A stretch of DNA of 64,000 bases from Nocardia aurantia (lineage in GTDB: Bacteria; Actinomycetota; Actinomycetes; Mycobacteriales; Mycobacteriaceae): the NCBI RefSeq assembly GCF_009604425.1, contig NZ_WEGI01000020.1, positions 1 through 64,000 of the forward strand, written 5' to 3'. The notes under the pieces were generated by a model. It had not been told where the DNA came from, searched no databases, and saw nothing but the letters and a program-made list of their open reading frames with translations. Shown here piece after piece: positions 1-9,157 of this stretch. The translations under genes and the position numbers were made by a program. How positions within the stretch are numbered: position 1 is the first letter of the stretch; every line of letters starts with the position of its first letter.

Positions 1-86
1 CACCCACCCCTGTTCCACTTACCGATCCCCGTGCCCAAACGCTCCCGCTCCCCCGCCCCGATCACCAATCCGCAGGCCCGACACAC

Positions 87-1691
87 CTAAGCGAACAACC
101 CCTCGAGAGCCGTAATGAAGTACGGAAAATGCCCCGCAAACCGATGCAGATTCCGATCCCGCTCAAACCCCCCGAACCAGTAAATCCCAGGCTCCCGATC
201 AGCAGTAGGATCCAGATCGCGAAACACCCGGATCCAATTGTCAACGCGCCCACCGATAATAGTGAACGGCAACGCCCGCGAGAACACCAATTCTCGATCG
301 TCCACCGGAATCTGCCCAGCCTGAACCGAATCCAGCCCCCGCTGCAACGCCCGCACCTGCCCCGCCAGCCTCCGCCCGGCCGGAGTACGCCGAGGCAGAT
401 ACCGCGGAAGCACCAACGCCGCCACCCCCCCGAGCGCCACAGCCACCCCAACCAAAGCATGCCGCCCCACCACAGCCAACCCAACGGTAGCGACCACCCC
501 CACCGCCACCAGCACAACCCCCAACCAGAACGCGAGCCCGCGACGCCCAGCCGCAATCAAAGTGCCATTGGCAACCGCATCAGCCCGCAAAGCACCCCGC
601 GCCGAATTCGCCGCCATCCGCCCACGCAATTGTGACACCAGAACCGAATCGGTCCCGTCCGGCAATAATGCCCGATACACCTCGCGCTCATACTCACGAA
701 GCTGATCGTCGGCGGCGTTCACCCGATTGATCCGCCAGTCCGAATCGCTGATCGGAGTGATCCAAAGATACCGCCGCACAGCCAAATCCACGACCGTGGC
801 GGCCAGATCGGTAGCGTCGGCCGAAGCGTCCAACAGTAACCCCGCCTCCCCGGGCAACACACCATCCGGCGACACGAACTCCGCTCGATTGTCCGTCTGC
901 CGCACCGGATCAACCGGCTCACGGGCCCCCAGAGCCGCAGCGTCCTCCCGCCGGGACCACAACACGAATCCAGCGGCCGCCAGCACCCCGGCCACCAGCA
1001 CCCCGAAGGCGACCAGGACCGGCGTACCGAAGGAGAAGGCGGTAGATCCGCCCCCGTCATGGATGTCGGCATTCGGCGGCACCGTGCCCGGCGGCAATTG
1101 CATGCTCAGGTCGATGATGTCGCCCTTGCGCAGACCGTCCTTGTGCAGCGTGAGCACCCCGTCGGGCTCGACGCGCACGTCGGCACAGGCCTGTTGCTGT
1201 CCGGCGGGCCCGATCTTGCAGTCCGCGATGCCCATTCGGAAACTGGGGCTGATCACCGAGGCGGTGATCGAGGCGACGTCGGTGTTCAGCACCCCGGTCC
1301 ACCGGAACACCTGACTCCCCGGTGCGTCGTTGACGGTGCCGTGCACGGTGTAGTCGAAAGAGGAGTCCCCCGGCCGCGCGTCGACGGTGAACAGGTCACC
1401 GTCCACCTTGGCCGTGCCGGCGCCGGTGGCGCCGATGTCGCTGACCGTGAACCGCCGTTCCCCACTGTCGCCGAACGCCACCCGCAACGGCAGCACCATG
1501 TGGAACTGCCCGCCCGGCGGCACCTGTACCTTCTCCGCGACCTGCATCAACCCGTCGTCGGTGAGTTTGATCTCCGCCGCGATCGTGACGCCGTCGGCCG
1601 GAACCTGTGCCTGCGCAACCGGGCCCGCGGCGAACAAGCCCGCGGCGACCAGCCATAGAGCGCCCAGGGCGCCCCCCCGAGAGATAAGCAT
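87..1691 (-). CDS. DUF2207-type membrane protein
   Basis: A 534-residue protein with an N-terminal signal peptide (about residues 1-28, ending near GPVAQAQ). An extracytoplasmic beta-rich region follows, then a membrane segment near residues 225-246 followed by the charged stop-transfer WSRRED. A cytoplasmic stretch leads to two further hydrophobic helices at roughly 385-430 and a soluble tail. This order matches actinobacterial DUF2207 proteins, whose function is unknown. The ATG start is taken because the signal peptide begins there. It is transcribed away from the metallopeptidase pair, leaving about 90 bp that probably hold divergent promoters. The family call rests on architecture and is fairly secure; a role cannot be given. 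Confidence 0.75.
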   Translation of the reverse strand: MLISRGGALGALWLVAAGLFAAGPVAQAQVPADGVTIAAEIKLTDDGLMQVAEKVQVPPGGQFHMVLPLRVAFGDSGERRFTVSDIGATGAGTAKVDGDLFTVDARPGDSSFDYTVHGTVNDAPGSQVFRWTGVLNTDVASITASVISPSFRMGIADCKIGPAGQQQACADVRVEPDGVLTLHKDGLRKGDIIDLSMQLPPGTVPPNADIHDGGGSTAFSFGTPVLVAFGVLVAGVLAAAGFVLWSRREDAAALGAREPVDPVRQTDNRAEFVSPDGVLPGEAGLLLDASADATDLAATVVDLAVRRYLWITPISDSDWRINRVNAADDQLREYEREVYRALLPDGTDSVLVSQLRGRMAANSARGALRADAVANGTLIAAGRRGLAFWLGVVLVAVGVVATVGLAVVGRHALVGVAVALGGVAALVLPRYLPRRTPAGRRLAGQVRALQRGLDSVQAGQIPVDDRELVFSRALPFTIIGGRVDNWIRVFRDLDPTADREPGIYWFGGFERDRNLHRFAGHFPYFITALEGLFA

Positions 1692-1783
1692 GAAGCCAGA
1701 TCTTAGACAGCTTGGTATTGTTCGTCATCGGCTGTAGAAGCGCCGGATCGGGAAGTACCAGCTGGAAACGGGGGCACGGGGGA

Positions 1784-2932
1784 GTGAGTCAACCACCCTA
1801 CGGATACGGTTCGATACCGCCCACCGGTCGACCGGCGCCGTACGGGGCGCCGCCGTCCTATCCAGGTCAAGGGTACGGCCCGCCGCCGGGTTATCCAGCG
1901 CCCCAATCATATCCGCAGGGCCGCCCGCCGCATCCGCAACAGCCTTACCCAGGGCCCCCGCACTATCAACCGCATCCCGGCATGCGCGCACCGCAGCCCT
2001 ACGGTCCCCCCGGCCGGCCGCCGCAGCGCCGCGGCGGTGGCGGTGGAATCGGCACGGTCCTGGTGGTTCTCGTACTCATCGTCGCCGGCTTGGTGGTACG
2101 CGGCGCGATCAGCGGAAGCAAGCCCGGCAGCAGCACCCATCCGGACTCGGGAGCGCGCTACACCTACGCCTCCGGCACGCCGACCCCCGGCAACGGAAAG
2201 GATTCCGGTGCCACGGGTATCGCGGCCACCGGCTCCAATCCGCTACTGGCCGAACCGGGTTCACCGTTGAGCGCGGCGCGTTGCGACTACGCGCCGTGGG
2301 GCACCCAGGTCGAGGTCGCCCGCAAGTTCTTCACCAGTGCCGCATCCTGCCTCGAGCAGGCCTGGCGACCGGTACTCACCGCCGCGAAACTGCCGTTCAC
2401 CCCGCCCAAACTGAACGTCACGGCGACCACGGCCGGTATCACCACGCCGTGCACCGGTAACAGCAGCAACTTCGCCGCCTTCTACTGCAGCGCCGATCAG
2501 ACCATCTACCTGCCGATCAGCCAGTTGCAGACCGATATGTTCCAGAACCATTGGGAGGTCTACCTGTCGGTCTTCGCGCACGAGTACGGCCATCACGTAC
2601 AGGCGCAGGCCGGGATCATGACCGCGGCCAACAAGCAGCGCCGGGAGGCGGGGGTGACCAGTTCCGCCGGACTCGAGGTGTCGCGCCGGATCGAACTGCA
2701 GGCCAACTGCTTCGACGGCATGTTCGTGGCCGCGACCTCCGGCGGCGGCTCGCTCACCTCGTCGCAGACCACGATCACCCGCAAGGATGCCTACGGTCGC
2801 GGCGACGCGTCGGGCGATATGCGCGACCACGGCACCTCGCAGCACATGGGCGACTGGTGGAGTGCGGGTTTCGACGACAACAAGACCGCGCAGTGCAACA
2901 CCTTCACTGCCTCGGCCGGCGACGTGAGCTGA
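1784..2932 (+). CDS. Neutral zinc metallopeptidase, membrane-anchored (copy 1)
   Basis: The GTG at 1784 (reading VSQPPYGYG) is preferred over an upstream ATG because it follows the purine-rich GGCACGGGGGA and makes the protein 382 residues, exactly the length of its downstream paralogue. Residues 1-85 are Pro/Gly/Tyr-rich and cytoplasmic, residues about 86-106 form one membrane helix, and the rest is extracytoplasmic. The zinc motif HEYGHH starts at residue 266, and a downstream SRRIELQANCF segment supplies the glutamate typical of the YpfJ-like putative neutral zinc metallopeptidases. A proteolytic role at the cell surface is inferred; substrates are unknown. Only 7 nt separate it from the next gene, so the two are probably co-transcribed. 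Confidence 0.85.
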   Translation: MSQPPYGYGSIPPTGRPAPYGAPPSYPGQGYGPPPGYPAPQSYPQGRPPHPQQPYPGPPHYQPHPGMRAPQPYGPPGRPPQRRGGGGGIGTVLVVLVLIVAGLVVRGAISGSKPGSSTHPDSGARYTYASGTPTPGNGKDSGATGIAATGSNPLLAEPGSPLSAARCDYAPWGTQVEVARKFFTSAASCLEQAWRPVLTAAKLPFTPPKLNVTATTAGITTPCTGNSSNFAAFYCSADQTIYLPISQLQTDMFQNHWEVYLSVFAHEYGHHVQAQAGIMTAANKQRREAGVTSSAGLEVSRRIELQANCFDGMFVAATSGGGSLTSSQTTITRKDAYGRGDASGDMRDHGTSQHMGDWWSAGFDDNKTAQCNTFTASAGDVS

Positions 2933-2939
2933 GACGACG

Positions 2940-4088
2940 ATGAGCTATCCGCCGGGATATCCACCCCCGCAGGGCTTTCCGCCGCCGCCTGGCTACGGCC
3001 ACGGTGCGCCGGGTTACGGTGCGCCGCAACCCTATCCACCGGCGGGTGCTCATCCGGGATACGCACCGGGCTATCCGCCGTTGCCACCGCCCGGGTACCA
3101 CTACCCGCCGCGCCGCTCCGGCGGCGGCGCGCTGGTCGCGGTCTTCGCGGTCCTGCTGGTGGCGGTGCTCGCGGCCGCGGCCCTGTTGTTCGCGGTCGTC
3201 AACGGCAGCACCGGCAGCGTCGCGCACCCGTCCTTCCCGCCGCCGAGTTTCAGCTACCCGTCGACCCCCGACGCGGCGCCGGCGACCACCGACGCGCCGT
3301 CGCCCACGGCGGCCGCGCGCACGAGCCGCGTCACCCGGACGACGACCGCGACCACCACGACCCCGGCCGGTCCGCGACCGGCGACGGTCGACAACGCCCT
3401 CTTCGCCGATCCCGACTACGGCCTGCAGAACATCGACTGCGACTATCCGCGCTGGGGTTCGGATCAGGCCTCGGCGCGGGCCTTCTTCGAGGCCGCGCGC
3501 GGTTGCCTGGACCAGATGTGGCAGCCGCTGCTGCGAGCCGCCGGACTGCCGTTCGCCACCCCGAACATCGCGGTGCCGGTGCACGCCGCCGATCAGCCCT
3601 CGCCGTGCACCGGCGGGTCGCCGAACTACGCCGCCTTCTACTGTTCGGCGAACAGCACCATCTACATGCCGCTGGACAAGATCCAGATCGAGCTCTACGG
3701 CAACGACGCGGTGATCTACCTGGCGGTCTTCGCCCACGAGTACGGCCACCATGTGCAGGCGGTGTCCGGGATCATGGCCAAGGAGAGCCGCGACCGCTAC
3801 AACGCCGGGCAGACCTCCGCGGCCGGTGCCGAGCTGTCGCGCCGCCTGGAGCTCGAGGCCCAGTGCTTCGGCGGGATGTTCGTCGGTTCGTCGCAGGCGG
3901 CCGGGACGATCACCGCGCAGCAGGGCCAGCACACCATCGACGACAGTTACACCCGCGGCGACCGGCCCGGTGACACCCGCGACCACGGCACCACGACGCA
4001 TTACGGCGCCTGGTGGGGGCAGGGGTACAAGCTGAACCGGTCACCGCAGTGCAACACCTGGAACGCCGATTCCGGCGATGTCTCCTGA
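2940..4088 (+). CDS. Neutral zinc metallopeptidase, membrane-anchored (copy 2)
   Basis: A tandem paralogue of the preceding gene, also 382 residues. It has the same plan: a Pro/Tyr-rich cytoplasmic N-terminus, a membrane helix at about 61-82, a Ser/Thr/Pro-rich linker, then the peptidase domain. HEYGHH again begins at residue 266, and SRRLELEAQCF matches the copy-1 glutamate motif. The two proteins differ mostly in the N-terminal tail and linker, while the catalytic halves align well. The gene begins 7 nt after copy 1 and ends 4 nt from the convergent MMPL gene. Both copies keep the visible zinc ligands, so both are probably active, perhaps on different substrates. Confidence 0.85.
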   Translation: MSYPPGYPPPQGFPPPPGYGHGAPGYGAPQPYPPAGAHPGYAPGYPPLPPPGYHYPPRRSGGGALVAVFAVLLVAVLAAAALLFAVVNGSTGSVAHPSFPPPSFSYPSTPDAAPATTDAPSPTAAARTSRVTRTTTATTTTPAGPRPATVDNALFADPDYGLQNIDCDYPRWGSDQASARAFFEAARGCLDQMWQPLLRAAGLPFATPNIAVPVHAADQPSPCTGGSPNYAAFYCSANSTIYMPLDKIQIELYGNDAVIYLAVFAHEYGHHVQAVSGIMAKESRDRYNAGQTSAAGAELSRRLELEAQCFGGMFVGSSQAAGTITAQQGQHTIDDSYTRGDRPGDTRDHGTTTHYGAWWGQGYKLNRSPQCNTWNADSGDVS

Positions 4089-4092
4089 CGGC

Positions 4093-6366
4093 TCAGCGCG
4101 CGCCGGGAAGTAGCTCCGAACCGGTTGCGGCACCGGCTGTTTCGAGATCCGCCGCGTCCTCCTCGTGGAGGCCGAGCCGCTCGTGCAGCCGGGCCAGCGG
4201 CCGCGGCGCCCACCAGTTCGCGGTGCCCATCAAACGCATCAGCGCCGGTACCAGCAGTCCGCGGATGAGGGTGGCGTCGGAGAGGACCGTCAGCGTCAGG
4301 CCGAGCCCGAACATCTGCATGAACGACACCTTCGACGACACCAGCGCGCCCAGCACGATCGCCATCAACAGGGCCGCGGCGGTGACGATCCGCCCGGTCC
4401 GGGCCACCCCGATCGCCACCGAACGCACGTTGTCCTCCCGGGTGCGCGCCGAGGCCAGCCATGCCTCCCGGATACGCGACAACAGGAAAACCTCGTAGTC
4501 CATCGACATGCCGAAGGCCACGCAGAACATCAGGATCGGCATGGTCGGCACGATCGTGCCGGTGGGTGTGAAGCCGATCAGCCGCGACAGATGGCCCTCC
4601 TGGAAGATCCAGACCATCATCCCGAACATCGCCGACAGCGACAGGGTGTTGAGCACCACCGCCTTCACCGGCAGCACCACACTGCCGGTGAACAGGAACA
4701 GCACCACCATGGTGGCCAGCACGATCAACGCCAGCGCCAGCGGCAGCCGGGCGCCCAGCGAGCGCAGCGAATCGGAGTTGATCGCCGCGGCGCCGCCGAA
4801 CATCGTGGGCGCCGGCGTGGGTACCGCCCGCAGATTCCGCAACTGCTGTTTCCCCGCGGCGGCGTACGGATCGACGTTGCTCGCCGCCACCAGATATTGA
4901 CCGGTGGCGTTGGCCATCCGGGCCGGTGCGTCGGCCATGCGGTGCCCGCGGATGTACACACCCGAGTCCGACAGCACCGCGGACACCTGGGGCACGGCCG
5001 ACAGCGCAGCCGCGTACCCGGCCGCGTCGCCGGTGTATCCGTCGAGCAGCACGGTGGTGCCACCACCGGTGTCGACCGCGGGGAAGTCGTGCCGCAGCAC
5101 GTCACCGACGGCCCGGCTGCTGGTGCCGGGCGGCAGCACCCGGTCGTCCGGATAGCCGAATTTCACACCCAGGAACGGTGCGCCCAGGGTCAGCAGCAGC
5201 GCCACCAGCACCACCGCCACCGGCACCGCACGGTGCATGACCACGATCACCGTGCGATACCAGAAGGTCTGCTCGAGCGGCCGCGGCGCCGGCGCGGGCC
5301 GCCGGAACAGCCGCCGCACCGGCTCCCGCAGGTCCCACGCGTCGATCCGCTCACCGAGCAGCACCAGCGCCGCGGGCAGGATCACGATCGATGCGGCGGC
5401 CGCGGCCGCCACCACGGCCACCCCGGCGTAGGCGAACGACTGCAGGAAGAACAGATTGAACACCGCGAGCACGGCGAGCGCCAGCGCCACCGTGAGGGCC
5501 GAGAACAACACCGTGCGGCCCGCGGTCGCCACCGCCCGGACGGCGGCGTCGCGCGGGGCGCGGCCACTGTGCAGTTCCTCCCGGTATCTGCTGACGATGA
5601 ACAGGCTGTAGTCGATCGCCAGGGCCAGACCCATCGCGGTGGTCATGTTGAGCGCGAACACCGACACGTCGGCGAGCAGCGCGCAGACCCGCAGGATCGC
5701 GAGCGTGACCAGGATCGCGAACACGCCCACCGCGATCGGCAGCGAGGCGGCGACCAGACTGCCGAACACCAGCACCAGGACCAGCAGGGTCAGCGGCACG
5801 GCGATCGTCTCCGCGACCGCCAGATCCTTGGTGACCTGGCTGTTCGCCTCGTGGAACATGGTGGCCGACCCGCCCTGGAGCACGTGTACGCCCGGGACGT
5901 GCGTCTCCGGCAGGTCCGCCAGCTCGTCGGCGACCTTCCCGCTCGCCCGCTCGGAGGCCTCGTCGCCTCCGGTCAGATAGGCCAGGATCAGGCCCTGCTT
6001 CGCATCGGTGCTGCGCAGGGTGGCCCGGACCGCCGGGGGGCTGGTCCAGTACGAGCGCAAGCCGATGACGTCCGGTCGCGCCTGCAGCCGGTCGAGCACC
6101 GCGTGCGCGGCGTTCTGCGCCGCCGGGCTGTCGACCCCCTGATCCGCCCCGACCAGCAGCACCAGATTTGGATCGGCCCCGTCGAAATGATCGGCCAGCA
6201 TCCGGGCGGAACGCGCGGACTCCGCGTCGCCGGGCACGAAACCGCCGCCCTTGAGTTCGCCGGCGACCGACGACCCGAACAATCCGCACACCAGCGCCAC
6301 CGCGAGGGCGAGGAACAACGTGGTGCGCGGATGCCCGGTGGTGAGTCGGGCGAGGCGAGTCAACAT
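4093..6366 (-). CDS. MMPL/RND-family transporter
   Basis: A 757-residue inner-membrane transporter of the MMPL branch of the RND superfamily. The fold is a duplicated unit: an N-terminal helix, a large periplasmic loop (about residues 40-170), a six-helix bundle, a second loop (about 390-520) and a second bundle. The two signature proton-relay segments are GLALAIDYSLFIVSRY and AFGMSMDYEVFLLSRI. Family members export lipids, siderophores or drugs in mycolate-containing bacteria; the substrate here cannot be told. No MmpS partner or polyketide/lipid biosynthesis genes adjoin it. The soluble tail after the last helix is short and acidic. The start is the ATG that begins the first hydrophobic segment. 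Confidence 0.9.
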   Translation of the reverse strand: MLTRLARLTTGHPRTTLFLALAVALVCGLFGSSVAGELKGGGFVPGDAESARSARMLADHFDGADPNLVLLVGADQGVDSPAAQNAAHAVLDRLQARPDVIGLRSYWTSPPAVRATLRSTDAKQGLILAYLTGGDEASERASGKVADELADLPETHVPGVHVLQGGSATMFHEANSQVTKDLAVAETIAVPLTLLVLVLVFGSLVAASLPIAVGVFAILVTLAILRVCALLADVSVFALNMTTAMGLALAIDYSLFIVSRYREELHSGRAPRDAAVRAVATAGRTVLFSALTVALALAVLAVFNLFFLQSFAYAGVAVVAAAAAASIVILPAALVLLGERIDAWDLREPVRRLFRRPAPAPRPLEQTFWYRTVIVVMHRAVPVAVVLVALLLTLGAPFLGVKFGYPDDRVLPPGTSSRAVGDVLRHDFPAVDTGGGTTVLLDGYTGDAAGYAAALSAVPQVSAVLSDSGVYIRGHRMADAPARMANATGQYLVAASNVDPYAAAGKQQLRNLRAVPTPAPTMFGGAAAINSDSLRSLGARLPLALALIVLATMVVLFLFTGSVVLPVKAVVLNTLSLSAMFGMMVWIFQEGHLSRLIGFTPTGTIVPTMPILMFCVAFGMSMDYEVFLLSRIREAWLASARTREDNVRSVAIGVARTGRIVTAAALLMAIVLGALVSSKVSFMQMFGLGLTLTVLSDATLIRGLLVPALMRLMGTANWWAPRPLARLHERLGLHEEDAADLETAGAATGSELLPGAR

Positions 6367-6438
6367 GGCTTCCCCCTGAGACAGCCGTACGGCGACGGTG
6401 CCAGCCTATCGGGGACGTGACAGAGCGCGGACGGCCGG

Positions 6439-7755
<1,317 letters not shown>

Positions 7756-7780
7756 GGTAACTCCTTCGGACGCGGGCAGC

Positions 7781-7796
7781 GTTGCAAGAAAGTTAC
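7781..7796 (-). promoter_or_regulatory. GlnR-like operator upstream of amtB
   Basis: On the amtB strand the sequence reads GTAAC-TTTCTT-GCAAC, fitting the actinobacterial GlnR consensus gTnAC-n6-GaAAC with one deviation. It lies 26-41 bp upstream of the GTG start. GlnR activation of amtB under nitrogen limitation is well established in Streptomyces and mycobacteria; binding here is inferred from the match and position. Confidence 0.6.
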
Positions 7797-7837
7797 CGAA
7801 TGCTCACACGAATACGGATCGCGCGGGTGACGTGCCC

Positions 7838-8662
7838 TTATCGCCGCGGTTTCCGGGTCAGGGCGCGCCGCCCGCGCGGGCCCGGCACCGGCAGATCGTC
7901 CGCCAGTGCGAGCCATTCGGCGGTCGTGAGCCACTGCTGCTGGGCCCGGACGTCGGCGGTGTCGTTGAACACTCGGCGGCCCCGGTCGTCGCGCAGGTCG
8001 TGGGCGAGCACCGACCAGCGCGGCGGGCGCCCCTGTTCGGTGTGATGCCGGTCGAGGAAGCTCGCGACCAGCGAGCCGATGGTGTTCACCGGACGCAGCG
8101 AGACGCGGTTGCCGTACTTCGCCGAATGGAAACGCCGGCCCGCGCACAGCGAACGGGGTTCGGCGTTGTAGGCGATCCAGCCGGCCCGCTGGGCGCGCTC
8201 GATCAGCCAGAGGTGCTTGACCGCGTTCGGCGTGATGTCACCGACGCGCTCCCGGATCAGCTCCAGCATCGGATCGGTGTGCAGGATGTCGCGGCGGGTC
8301 GGGCCGACGTCGTTCATGACCCAGTACTCGTGGGTGAGCTGAGCCAGCAGCCGGCCGAAGTCGTCGATGCTGCGCTGCGCGCGCCGGCCCAGCCGTTCGA
8401 TGCGCTCGGCCTCTCCGCGCATTTCGTTCTGCACGATGAGGGTGCGGATCGCGGGCATGGTCGGGACCTGGCCGCGCTCCAGCAGTTCGAGGATGGCGGC
8501 GGCGGTACGCGGATCGGCGGCGGCCGTCACCGGTAGCGAATCTCGTTTGAGGGCGTACTCGCGCGGGCTGATCGCTCTGCTCAGCAGACCGACGGCAGTC
8601 CGGTCGTCCGCGAACTCGGTACGTGAGAGCCAGGCGGCGGCGATGTCGTCACACGGCGGCAC
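7838..8662 (-). CDS. Hypothetical protein
   Basis: A 274-residue soluble protein, mostly alpha-helical in appearance and rich in Arg and Leu, with no signal peptide, membrane segment or catalytic motif that I recognise. It starts at GTG behind a good GGAGG ribosome binding site. A stretch near residues 85-115 (around ERIERLGRRAQRSIDDFGRL) looks like a helical repeat. The C-terminal third contains the aromatic ADVRAQQQWLTTAEWLALA, and the last residues are basic (RRALTRKPRR). It lies head-to-tail with amtB but 80 bp away, so it is probably independent. Nothing in it suggests transfer. I cannot assign a function. Confidence 0.6.
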   Translation of the reverse strand: MPPCDDIAAAWLSRTEFADDRTAVGLLSRAISPREYALKRDSLPVTAAADPRTAAAILELLERGQVPTMPAIRTLIVQNEMRGEAERIERLGRRAQRSIDDFGRLLAQLTHEYWVMNDVGPTRRDILHTDPMLELIRERVGDITPNAVKHLWLIERAQRAGWIAYNAEPRSLCAGRRFHSAKYGNRVSLRPVNTIGSLVASFLDRHHTEQGRPPRWSVLAHDLRDDRGRRVFNDTADVRAQQQWLTTAEWLALADDLPVPGPRGRRALTRKPRR

Positions 8663-8753
8663 GGTCGGTTTTTCCTCCGGGATCCGGCAGGAGTTCGGGT
8701 TGACGTCCCTTCGGAGAACTCCGAAGAACTCCCGCGCTGATTGCGGTGAGTTG

Positions 8754-8803
8754 CCAGGTTGTGCCCCGGTCGGGATGAGGGACCGACCGGGACCACCAAC
8801 CTG
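8754..8803. other. Two-tier stem-loop upstream of dnaX
   Basis: CAGGTTG at 8755-8761 pairs with CAACCTG at 8797-8803, and inside it CCCGGTCGG at 8765-8773 pairs with CCGACCGGG at 8783-8791 around a 9-nt purine-rich loop. The two helices are separated by small internal bulges. No T-run follows on either strand, so it is not a typical terminator; it could be a 5' leader structure or part of a small RNA. Confidence 0.45.
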
Positions 8804-9050
8804 ATGAAGGTTTGGCTACCGAAGTTGCCGACGATCACGTTAGCCAGCCAATTGCGAGAAGGCTAATTGCTTGACATGATCGTTATGTCGGTGGCGTGGA
8901 GTGCAAACGGGGAAATGGTTTGCCCGGCAGGCTCGTTCTGGAATTCGAATTTTGTAGCCTGCCGAAAATCGGTAGTGCACGGGCTGGGCTCTCGCGGGAA
9001 TCGGAAACGCTCGGTCTGTTCTGTTGCTCGGAACGGACCCATGGAATTGT

Positions 9051-9066
9051 TGTGACATGGATCACG
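9051..9066. promoter_or_regulatory. Crp-like binding site upstream of dnaX
   Basis: TGTGA-CATGGA-TCACG matches the Crp/GlxR consensus TGTGA-n6-TCACA in nine of ten conserved positions. It lies 92 bp upstream of the chosen dnaX start. Crp-family regulators of mycolata use this consensus; function here is inferred only. Confidence 0.4.
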
Positions 9067-9157
9067 TTTCAGTCGCTTCGGGGGTTTGCGGGGGTCCGCG
9101 GGGCGCGTCTGCCGCCATGACCGAGACGGTGTCGGTGGACGCCGGTACCCTCACCCC

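Larger units (their letters stand above)
8663..9157. other. Non-coding interval upstream of dnaX, with hairpins and an AT-richer core
   Basis: This 495-bp divergent interval separates the unknown gene from dnaX. It contains a short hairpin at 8710-8725 (TTCGGA, loop GAAC, TCCGAA), a stronger hairpin at 8754-8803 (listed separately), an AT-richer stretch around 8830-9060 and a Crp-like palindrome at 9051-9066. The 4.5S/SRP RNA gene sits near dnaX in some actinobacteria, so I looked for its conserved tetraloop and GGAAGCAGC-type motif and found neither. No convincing gene is present. Confidence 0.5.

Noticed and set aside
4165..6420. A 751-codon frame antisense to the MMPL transporter
   Set aside because: Composition is His/Arg/Gln-rich with no motif, and the opposite strand carries clear MMPL signatures.
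8663..9157. 4.5S/SRP RNA gene near dnaX
   Set aside because: The conserved SRP apical loop and its flanking motifs were not found in this interval.
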